From positions 1 through 13,753 of the forward strand of contig CATLUC010000033.1 of assembly GCA_950059165.1 (NCBI GenBank): a DNA stretch of 13,753 nt, in the 5' to 3' direction. Every line of letters starts with the position of its first letter. The first letter of the stretch is position 1. A program made the position numbers and the translations under genes. Below are positions 7,096 through 12,973 of the stretch, in pieces. Under the pieces are notes generated by a model. That model had not been told where the DNA came from and made no database searches. It saw only the letters and a program-made list of their open reading frames with translations. The DNA comes from an uncultured Clostridium sp. (GTDB taxonomy: Bacteria > Bacillota > Clostridia > TANB77 > CAG-508).

Positions 7096-7112
7096 TGCCA
7101 AAATTGTAATTA
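7096..7112. repeat. 17-base repeat, copy 1
   Basis: TGCCAAAATTGTAATTA is identical at 12004-12020. This copy overlaps the ligase stop codon, and the other lies just after the rbgA stop. The significance is unclear in such AT-rich DNA. Confidence 0.4.
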
Positions 7113-8817
7113 TTTTTGAGCCTTTTTCTCATTTTCTATTAAATCTAAATTATTTTTTCTTTTAATTTTATTTGTTGTTGTTTTAATTAAAGGCTCTTGT
7201 GTTAACAAAATGCCTCTAATTGCTTTATAATGTGGCATAGTTTTGTTTATTTCTTTAATTTTTTCATTTATAACTTGATAAATTTTTTCTTCGCCTTTTA
7301 CCTTGTAAGTGTTTTCTACAACTTCTTCATTATATACAAGCTTTGCAAATATCTTTATATCATTTTTATCCTCTGACATCTGTTTTCCAAATACAAAAGA
7401 TTCTTCTATTCCCTCTATTCTATTGATTAAATTTTCCATTTCTTCTGGAAAGATATTTTTGCCATTTTTTAATACAATAACACTCTTTTTTCTTCCACAA
7501 ATAAATATGTATCCCTCTTCATCAATCCTTGCTAAATCTCCTGTATAGAACCAATTATCTATTAAAACTTTGTTAGTTTCTGCTTTATTCTCAAAGTATC
7601 CGAAGCATAATATTAGGTCCTTTAACTGCTAATTCTCCTATTCCATCTTTGTTTGTATTTATAATTTTTGCTTCTACACTTGGAACTGTTTTTCCAATTG
7701 AACCTACTTTGTGATACTTTTTTGTTCCTATTGCTACAACTGGCGATGTTTCAGTTAATCCATATCCTTGTACCATGTTAAATCCAAGTAATCTATATTT
7801 TTGCTCAATTTCTGAATCTAAACTTGCTGCACCACTAATTAGCAATTTGACATTTCCACCTAATATATTATGAATTTCTTTAAATACTTCTTTTTTCTTT
7901 TCAAGATTTTCATTTTTATATTGTTCTTCATTTTGCAATATTTCTTCTAATTTACCTTGTTTTTCTATTTGCTTTCTAATGATTTTGAAAATTCTTTCAT
8001 AAATAGCAGGAACTGATGCCATAACACTAACTTTGTATTCTTTCATATTTTCTGGAATGTGTCTTATTCCATCACAAAATACAGTTTTTGCACCTTTATG
8101 TAATGCAAATAAAAATCCAACTGTACATTCAAAAACATGGTGTAATGGTAAAAATGACAAAAATACATCTTCACAATTTACATCTAAAATAGATGATATA
8201 TCCATCAAGTTAGAACATATGTTGTGATGTGATAATGCTACAATTTTAGAGGCTGATGTTGTTCCTGATGTAAATAGCATTATTGACATATTTTTATTGT
8301 CAATTTTAGTATTTATGAATTCTTTGTTTCCAGAAGCTATTAATTTTTTACCTGTTTTTATTAATTCTTCTTGTGAGTAATTTCCATTTTTATGTTGTGC
8401 CAAATCCATAGAAATTAAATGTTTTAGTTTTCCAACTCCTTCCTTTTTGGCATCTTCCAAAACTTTTTCGTATTTTTTAGCATAAAAAATGGCTTCTACT
8501 CCTGAACGCTCTATTAAATTCTTTAGTTCATTTTCTGGCAAAGATTTGTCTAATGGTACAACCACTCCTGTTCCGCAAACAATTGCTAAATAGGCAATTT
8601 CCCATTCCATACAATTTTCACCAATTACAGCTATTCTTTTGTTTTTTAAACCAATGTTAATTAATGCTGTTCCTAAAGCATCTATTTTTTCTCTTACTTC
8701 TTTATGTGTTATGTTTTTATAGCTGTTTTCTTTTGTTCTTATTTGGTAAGCAATCCTATTTCCATATTTTTTCCCAGATTGCTTTAACATATCTTTTAAA
8801 TCTACTATTTTTTCCAT
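7110..8817 (-). CDS. AMP-dependent acyl-CoA synthetase (fatty-acid ligase), needs one +1 shift at CGG
   Basis: This is a member of the ANL adenylating superfamily, most like long-chain fatty acid-CoA ligases. It would activate a fatty acid as acyl-AMP and pass it to CoA (or another thiol). Motifs in order are the P-loop FTSGTTSASK (182-191), GYGLTETSP (351-359), YTGD (424-427) and a C-terminal lysine motif TTNKIKRKN. The zero frame is open to residue 405, reads CTT CGG ATA CTT TGA and stops. Skipping the C at 7602 gives GPNIML-G-YFENKAET, as in homologues, and the frame continues to TAA at 7110. The joined length is 568 residues. It starts at ATG 8817-8815 without a clear ribosome binding site. 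The CGG at 8573-8575 (TGC|GGA) is out of phase. It is the first gene of the fab/acc run in this window. The substrate is inferred from context only. Confidence 0.9.
7599..7602 (-). other. Putative CGGA recoding site in the acyl-CoA ligase (L405 to G406)
   Basis: The coding strand reads ATG CTT CGGA TAC. Skipping the C (complement of G7602) gives Met-Leu-Gly-Tyr, the usual N(I/V)MLGYF segment of the family. Zero frame stops three codons after CGG. Confidence 0.8.
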
Positions 8818-8855
8818 GTCTAATTTATATCATAAATTTTAGAAAAAATAATTAG

Positions 8856-8869
8856 ACTGAAAGGTCAGT
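8856..8869. promoter_or_regulatory. Inverted repeat upstream of the ligase gene, possible operator
   Basis: ACTGA-AAGG-TCAGT is a perfect 5-base inverted repeat, 39 bases upstream of the ligase ATG in the divergent region. A regulator of lipid genes could bind here, but I do not recognise the motif as a known FapR or FabT site. Confidence 0.35.
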
Positions 8870-8897
8870 ATAAATTTAAATTTATAAAATTTTATAA
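8869..8897. repeat. Two overlapping AT palindromes in the divergent region
   Basis: TATAAATTTAAATTTATA (8869-8886) and TTATAAAATTTTATAA (8882-8897) are perfect palindromes. They occupy the 240-base region between the ligase gene and the DUF368 gene, which otherwise shows no gene and no convincing promoter. AT-only palindromes arise easily by chance. Confidence 0.3.
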
Positions 8898-9058
8898 ATG
8901 CAACAAAATATAAAAATTATCAAAAAGCTTAGGTCAAGCTAATTGGTATATTTTGTTTCATAATTAGAAAGTATAGATATTAACTTTTAATATAAGTTAT
9001 TAAATCTATTTTTTTGCATACACTAATTATAGAAAAATTGCTTTATTGGAGGGCTAAA

Positions 9059-9848
9059 ATGAAATTTTTATCTAATTGTTTAAAAGGTGTTGCAATTGGT
9101 TCTGGAGCTATTCTTCCAGGGATTAGTAGTGGTGTATTTTGTGTGATTTTTGGAATTTATGAAAAACTTTTAGATAGTATTTTAAATTTTTTTAGTGATG
9201 TAAAAAATAATTTGAAATTTCTTCTACCTATTATTATAGGTGTTGGTTTTGGTATTATATTATTTGGAAATTTATTAAATTATTGTATTTATAAATTTCC
9301 TGTTCAAACAAACTGCATTTTTATTGGGCTTATTTTAGGAAGTATTCCTGCTTTATTAAAAGAAGTAAATAAAAAAGAAAGATTTAAAATCTCCCATTTG
9401 TTTTTCTTTTTGCTAGCTTTAGGTTTTGGTATAGGTTGTATTTTTCTAGAAAACACTTTAAATATTGGCACAATTGAAAATGTTAGTTTTTTTTACTTAA
9501 TAATATGTGGTTTTTTAATGTCTATTGGCATTGTTGTTCCTGGTGTTAGTAGTACAATAATTTTGATGCTTTTAGGGACTTATAGCATATACTTATCTTC
9601 TGTTTCTAGCTTATATTTACCAATTTTACTACCTCTTGGTATAGGTGTTATAATTGGTGGTTTTTGTTTTATGAAACTTACAAAATACTTGCTAGAACAT
9701 TTTTATGCGCCTACTTTTTTTTCTATAATTGGCTTTACTGTTGGCTCAATTTTTGTGCTTTTTCCTAACTTTTCTTCTTTGCTTGACTTAATAATTGGAT
9801 TGTTCTGTTGCTCTTTACGGCTTTCTACTTAGCTCTTTTTTAGGATGA
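9059..9848 (+). CDS. DUF368 (PopT-like) membrane protein, needs one +1 shift at CGG near the end
   Basis: DUF368 proteins have been reported as polyprenyl-phosphate transporters that recycle undecaprenyl phosphate across the membrane. The protein is 262 residues after the shift and very hydrophobic, with about eight membrane segments. It carries the family's two related motifs: KGVAIGSGAILPGISSG near residues 9-25 and FLMSIGIVVPGVSST near 157-171. I chose the ATG at 9059-9061 because TTGGAGGG lies 5 bases upstream; the in-frame TTG at 9014 has no such site. The zero frame ends CTCTTTA-CGG-CTTTCTACT-TAG. Skipping the C at 9818 gives SLGFLLSSFLG before TGA at 9848, a hydrophobic tail as in the family. 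This case is weaker than the others, because only the last ten residues are affected. It is transcribed divergently from the ligase gene. Confidence 0.88.
9818..9821 (+). other. Putative CGGC recoding site in the DUF368 gene
   Basis: The strand reads TCT TTA CGGC TTT CTA. Zero frame stops four codons after CGG. Skipping C9818 gives Ser-Leu-Gly-Phe-Leu and a longer hydrophobic end. It is the only site on the plus strand and fits the same rule as the other seven. Confidence 0.65.
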
Positions 9849-9888
9849 TTTTTTCTTCATCTTCAAGATGTCTTTTCCAAGTTAAAAT

Positions 9889-9917
9889 TTGCAATTTTAT
9901 GTAAAATATTGTATAAT
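9889..9917 (+). promoter_or_regulatory. Promoter of the second small plus-strand gene
   Basis: TTGCAA (9889-9894), a 17-base spacer and a perfect TATAAT (9912-9917). The architecture is the same as in the cassette at 2288. It predicts a leader of about 75 bases. Confidence 0.75.
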
Positions 9918-9960
9918 TAAGGTGTAACATATTTTTGTTGCCTTTGAAATAAATGGTATT

Positions 9961-9995
9961 TCGGAGGCACAGTCCTCCGAGCAATAAAAGGAGGA
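9961..9995 (+). promoter_or_regulatory. Leader hairpin with competing anti-ribosome-binding-site pairing
   Basis: TCGGAGG (9961-9967) pairs perfectly with CCTCCGA (9974-9980) around CACAGT. The same TCCTCC (9973-9978) can instead pair with GGAGGA (9990-9995) of the ribosome binding site AAAGGAGG (9987-9994). The two pairings exclude each other, so the first keeps the site open and the second closes it. A third stem, GAAATA (9946-9951) with TATTTC (9957-9962), overlaps the first and could tip the balance. Confidence 0.55.
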
Positions 9996-9999
9996 TAAT

Positions 10000-10239
10000 A
10001 TGAAAACTTTGAACATTAACAAAGATGTAAGGATACGTGTGACAGACATGGGACTTGATATCCTCAACTCCCTTCCATCTGATGAATTCAAAGTACCTAA
10101 TGTGGATGAGAATGGGTACTGCGAAATAACATTAGTAGAAGCGATGTATATATTTGGAAAGTTTATGTATATGGGTGCCATAGATTATCCCATAAGTATG
10201 CTCATCCAAATCGAGGACACAAAATTTGAGTCCGAGTAA
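10000..10239 (+). CDS. Small protein of unknown function, 79 residues, resembling small phage proteins
   Basis: An open frame with its own promoter, AAAGGAGG 5 bases before the ATG, and a strong terminator after the stop. The protein is acidic and soluble, without signal peptide or membrane segment. Its pattern of RIRVTDMGLDIL, then VDENGYCEITLVEAMYIFG, then MYMGAIDYPI reminds me of small uncharacterised Firmicutes phage proteins. Those have a V-x-LT-x-G-x-x-IL start, DENGY, and a W/LM-x-x-FG core. That is recall, not a database match. The GC content looks higher than the neighbours by eye and it contains no CGG. It is flanked by the DUF368 gene and the convergent U32 gene, so it looks like an acquired single-gene cassette. 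Function unknown. Confidence 0.7.
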   Translation: MKTLNINKDVRIRVTDMGLDILNSLPSDEFKVPNVDENGYCEITLVEAMYIFGKFMYMGAIDYPISMLIQIEDTKFESE

Positions 10240-10254
10240 TATGTTCAAATTCAC

Positions 10255-10291
10255 ACACTCTATTGCTATTTTAGAATAGAGTGTATTTTTT
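10255..10291 (+). terminator. Intrinsic terminator of the second small gene
   Basis: ACACTCTATT (10255-10264) and AATAGAGTGT (10275-10284) form a perfect 10-base stem with a 10-base loop, followed by ATTTTTT. The T-run is on the plus strand. The convergent U32 gene ends at 10312, just beyond, but has no T-run on its own strand here. Confidence 0.85.
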
Positions 10292-10311
10292 ATATGGTTA
10301 ACTTTCAACAT

Positions 10312-11544
10312 TCACTTTTTTCTTCTTAAAATCCAATTTTCTTGGCAAGGAATTGGCAATTTTATTTTTACTTTTTGTCCTTTTACTCCTGGGCTTACTT
10401 CATTTATTTCCTCTTCTGTTTCATCATTCCATAATTTTTCTATTTTAAATTCATAAGGAACTATTTTGTTTGGGATTATAATTTCTAAAGTATCTCCAAC
10501 TTGTAATTTGTTTTTTATTTCAATTGTTGATTTTTCTTCGTTATAATCTATTACTTTTCCACCAAATTCATAGTTTTCATTATATTGTCTTCCACCATAT
10601 TCTTGAATGTCTTTGTTATTTCTATCATTAAAGTAAAATGTTGTAAGTCCCCTTGTTTTTACTTTTTCTAATTCTTTTAAATATGTAGTTGCATCATAGT
10701 TTTGAGGAGACTTTTGGTAGTCATCTATTGCATTTCTATAACAATTTACAACTGATGCTATATAATATTCGGTTTTTAGCCTTCCTTCTATTTTTAAGCT
10801 ATCCATTCCCATTTGTATTATTTCTGGCAATTCGTTTATTAGGCATAAGTCTTTTGATGAAAATATGCTTGTTCCATATTCGTTTGTTTCAATTGGCATA
10901 AGTTCTCCTAGATTATTTTTTTCTTCGGCATATAGGTTATATGACCATCTGCAACTTTGTGCACAGTCGCCAAGATTAGCACTTCTACATGATAAAAAGT
11001 CACTTAGAAAACATCTACCAGAAAATGCAAAACAAATTGCACCATGTATAAATATTTCTACTTCTAGGTCTTTTGGCTTGTTTTCCATAATATATTTTAG
11101 CTGTTTTTTGTTCATTTCCCTTGCCATTATTACTCTTTTTGCACCTTGCTTATACCAAAAATTGCAATCTTGCAAGCTTATAATGTTTGCTTGTGTGCTC
11201 ACATTTATTGGAACTGTTGGAGCATATTTTTTTAATGTTTCTATTACTCCCACATCTGCTGCTATAATTCCATCTGGCTTTAGTTGTTCTAGTTTTTTTG
11301 CCATTTCTATTATTTCTTCGTACTTTTCATCCCAGGCAAAAATGTTTAATGTAACATATACTTTTTTACCTATTTCATGTGCATATTTTATTGTTTTTTC
11401 TAAGTCTTCGTTTTCCATGTCTGCTCTAGCTCTTAAAGATAAAGAAGATGTACCACAATAAACTGCGTCTGCTCCATATAAATAAGCTATTTTTGCTTTT
11501 TCAAAAGAACCTGCTGGTGCTAATAATTCTATTTTTTTATCCAT
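10312..11544 (-). CDS. U32 family protein, TrhP-like (tRNA 5-hydroxyuridine synthesis)
   Basis: 410 residues. The N-terminus ELLAPAGSFEKAKIAYLYGADAVYCG is the TIM-barrel start of the U32 family. The family signature is present as EIFIHGAICFAFSGRCFLS (about 163-181). The cysteines C171, C178, C194 and C198, with SCRW after the last, fit the cluster-binding set of TrhP (YegQ) and its Bacillus relatives. TrhP proteins are needed for 5-hydroxylation of U34 in tRNAs, supplied with prephenate. Annotation as a peptidase or collagenase is historical. The segment LKIEGRLKTEYYIASVVNCYRNAID and a C-terminal beta-rich domain also match. It starts at ATG 11544-11542 with AAGGA 12 bases upstream, 15 bases after the mrnC stop. 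It has no CGG and no frame problem. The assignment to TrhP rather than another U32 branch is likely, not certain. Confidence 0.85.
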   Translation of the reverse strand: MDKKIELLAPAGSFEKAKIAYLYGADAVYCGTSSLSLRARADMENEDLEKTIKYAHEIGKKVYVTLNIFAWDEKYEEIIEMAKKLEQLKPDGIIAADVGVIETLKKYAPTVPINVSTQANIISLQDCNFWYKQGAKRVIMAREMNKKQLKYIMENKPKDLEVEIFIHGAICFAFSGRCFLSDFLSCRSANLGDCAQSCRWSYNLYAEEKNNLGELMPIETNEYGTSIFSSKDLCLINELPEIIQMGMDSLKIEGRLKTEYYIASVVNCYRNAIDDYQKSPQNYDATTYLKELEKVKTRGLTTFYFNDRNNKDIQEYGGRQYNENYEFGGKVIDYNEEKSTIEIKNKLQVGDTLEIIIPNKIVPYEFKIEKLWNDETEEEINEVSPGVKGQKVKIKLPIPCQENWILRRKK

Positions 11545-11550
11545 TTTTAA

Positions 11551-11556
11551 TCACAT
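11551..11556 (-). promoter_or_regulatory. Start-stop (AUGUGA) before the U32 gene
   Basis: AAGGAATGTGATTAAAAATG places AUG-UGA between the ribosome binding site and the true start. It is almost identical to the leader of birA (7052-7070). Confidence 0.3.
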
Positions 11557-11559
11557 TCC

Positions 11560-11961
11560 TTAATCTATTTTTAAAAATCCAAATATTTCTTTTAGTCTTG
11601 CAAATTTTTTAGTTAAATATAAGTAGCCAACTAGTGCCTCAAAAGCAGTGGCATAGCTGTATTCTAAAACATTTGAATTTTTTGGTGTATGATGGTTTTG
11701 TGTGTTTCTTCCACGTCTTACAATGTCTTTTTCTTCCTCAGTTAGTTTGTCTTGAATTGTTTTTAAAAATTCTGCTTGGGATTTTGCTTTTACATATTTG
11801 ATGGTTTCGATATGTAGTTTGTGTGGTTTTAAATTTGTTTTGTTTACTAAATTTGTTCTAATATATAATTCATATATACAGTCCCCAACATATGCCCATA
11901 TCAAGGGAGATAGAAGGTTTATTTCTTCTTTTGGTCTATTTAATTCTATTAGTTCTTCCAT
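11560..11961 (-). CDS. mrnC: Mini-ribonuclease III (23S rRNA maturation)
   Basis: MrnC is an RNase III-like nuclease without a dsRNA-binding domain that trims 23S rRNA precursors in low-GC Gram-positives. The protein is 133 residues, the usual size. It shows the family motif IWAYVGDCIYELYIR with acidic D27 and the second motif FEALVGYLYL near the C-terminus. RRGRNTQNHHTPKNS in the middle is also typical. I chose the ATG at 11961-11959 (MEELIEL) with AAAGG 12 bases upstream; a longer in-frame start at 12009 lacks family support. It follows rbgA by 79 bases and precedes the U32 gene by 15 bases, so the three are probably co-transcribed. There is no CGG in the gene. Confidence 0.93.
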   Translation of the reverse strand: MEELIELNRPKEEINLLSPLIWAYVGDCIYELYIRTNLVNKTNLKPHKLHIETIKYVKAKSQAEFLKTIQDKLTEEEKDIVRRGRNTQNHHTPKNSNVLEYSYATAFEALVGYLYLTKKFARLKEIFGFLKID

Positions 11962-12003
11962 TTTTGTTCCATTCCTTTCTTTAGAATAAAAGAAGCATAA
12001 CAA

Positions 12004-12020
12004 TGCCAAAATTGTAATTA
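12004..12020. repeat. 17-base repeat, copy 2
   Basis: TGCCAAAATTGTAATTA is identical to 7096-7112. It lies between rbgA and mrnC. Confidence 0.4.
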
Positions 12021-12040
12021 CTTTTCGACCTTATTTTCTT

Positions 12041-12958
12041 TTAAGCCTTTGGAGTTTCTATTGTTATTTTTCCAATTACCCCATTTTTAAATTCGTCTAG
12101 TATTATTCTTGCTGTTTTTTCTTCATCTATATTTCCACCAGAAATTATGCAACCTCTTTTTCTTCCCACTTCTAACATTATCTCATAAATATTTTCGTTT
12201 TCTGGTTGTTCTTGATTTAATTTTTCTTCTATCCATTTATTGTCTATTTTATATCTTTCACAGAAACAATCCCTTTGATTTTCTATTAAAAATTTCGTTA
12301 GATGATATGCTATTTCTACTCTTTGTAAAATGTCCTCTTTTATTGTTCCTGTAAATGCTAGATGCATTGCTATTTCTTCTGTTTCAAATTTTGGCCATAA
12401 CACACCTGGTGTATCTAATAATTCAATTTTTTCATTGATACGTATCCATTGCTTTTGTTTTGTTACACCTGGCTTGTTCCCTACTCCTGCTGTTGTTCTT
12501 TTGGAAATCCTATTTATAAAAGATGATTTTCCTACATTTGGAATTCCAAGTATCATGGCTCTTATTTTTCTACCAATTCTACCTTTTTCTGCTTGTTTTT
12601 GCAAATCCGTGCTCATTATATTTTCTATTTTTCTTATGCATTGGTCAATTCCTGTTCCAGTGTTTGCATCTGTTAAAACTGCTGGTATTCCTTTCTTTTC
12701 AAAGTATTGTAGCCATAATTGGTTTTTTTCTTTGTTTGCTAAGTCACATTTGTTTAATATTATGACTTTCTTTTTTCCTTTGCATATTGTTGCTATGTCT
12801 GGATTTTGACTTGCTATTGGAATTCTTGCGTCTAATAATTCAATTACTATGTCTACTAATTTTAAGTCTTGTTCTATTTGCCTTTTGGTTTTTGCCATGT
12901 GACCTGGGTACCAATTGATGTTGGTTTTTGTGCAACTTTTATCTTTCTTATTTAACAT
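12041..12958 (-). CDS. rbgA: Ribosome biogenesis GTPase RbgA (YlqF), circularly permuted GTPase
   Basis: RbgA acts in late assembly of the 50S subunit. The motif order is permuted as in the YlqF/YawG family: G4 NKCD (69-72), then G1 GIPNVGKSS (138-146), then G3 DTPG (182-185). The N-terminal NWYPGHMAKT is diagnostic. The C-terminal domain ends with the GRKRGCIISGGNIDEEKTARIILDEF pattern seen in the family (split here by motif only: GRKRG, GG, D, R). The protein is 305 residues, slightly longer than usual because of about 12 extra N-terminal residues; the ATG at 12958-12956 is supported by AAAGGA about 10 bases upstream. It lies 15 bases after the dinD stop. The CGG at 12607-12609 (ACG|GAT) is out of phase and does no harm. 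Confidence 0.96.
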   Translation of the reverse strand: MLNKKDKSCTKTNINWYPGHMAKTKRQIEQDLKLVDIVIELLDARIPIASQNPDIATICKGKKKVIILNKCDLANKEKNQLWLQYFEKKGIPAVLTDANTGTGIDQCIRKIENIMSTDLQKQAEKGRIGRKIRAMILGIPNVGKSSFINRISKRTTAGVGNKPGVTKQKQWIRINEKIELLDTPGVLWPKFETEEIAMHLAFTGTIKEDILQRVEIAYHLTKFLIENQRDCFCERYKIDNKWIEEKLNQEQPENENIYEIMLEVGRKRGCIISGGNIDEEKTARIILDEFKNGVIGKITIETPKA

Positions 12959-12973
12959 TTTAATCGCTTCCTT

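Noticed and set aside
7110..7439. Separate small gene starting MENLINRIEG
   Set aside because: The frame is open without a break from the CGG at 7602 and continues the ligase C-terminal domain. There is no ribosome binding site at this ATG.
425..8817. accC, fabF, fabD, birA and the ligase as pseudogenes
   Set aside because: Each is broken only at in-frame CGG, with full conservation of motifs and length on both sides. They encode core steps that are normally essential, and decay would leave varied lesions.
9014..9058. Upstream TTG start for the DUF368 gene
   Set aside because: It has no ribosome binding site, whereas TTGGAGGG lies 5 bases before the ATG at 9059, which begins the family's usual N-terminus.
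1361..9821. The extra C as a sequencing or assembly error
   Set aside because: The sites are not in homopolymers, and an error placed before GG would ignore codon phase. It would also hit TGG, AGG and split GG pairs, giving shifts at non-glycine positions. None is seen, though raw reads should still be checked.
1361..9821. Classic +1 slippage by re-pairing of the P-site tRNA
   Set aside because: The upstream codons differ at all eight sites and most cannot re-pair after moving one base (for example GAA to AAC, CCT to CTC). There is no constant upstream or downstream element.
10865..11461. Long plus-strand open frame opposite the U32 gene
   Set aside because: It is the antisense shadow of a well-conserved gene, with no ribosome binding site or recognisable product. 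The same holds for plus-strand frames opposite fabF, rbgA, accC and the ligase.
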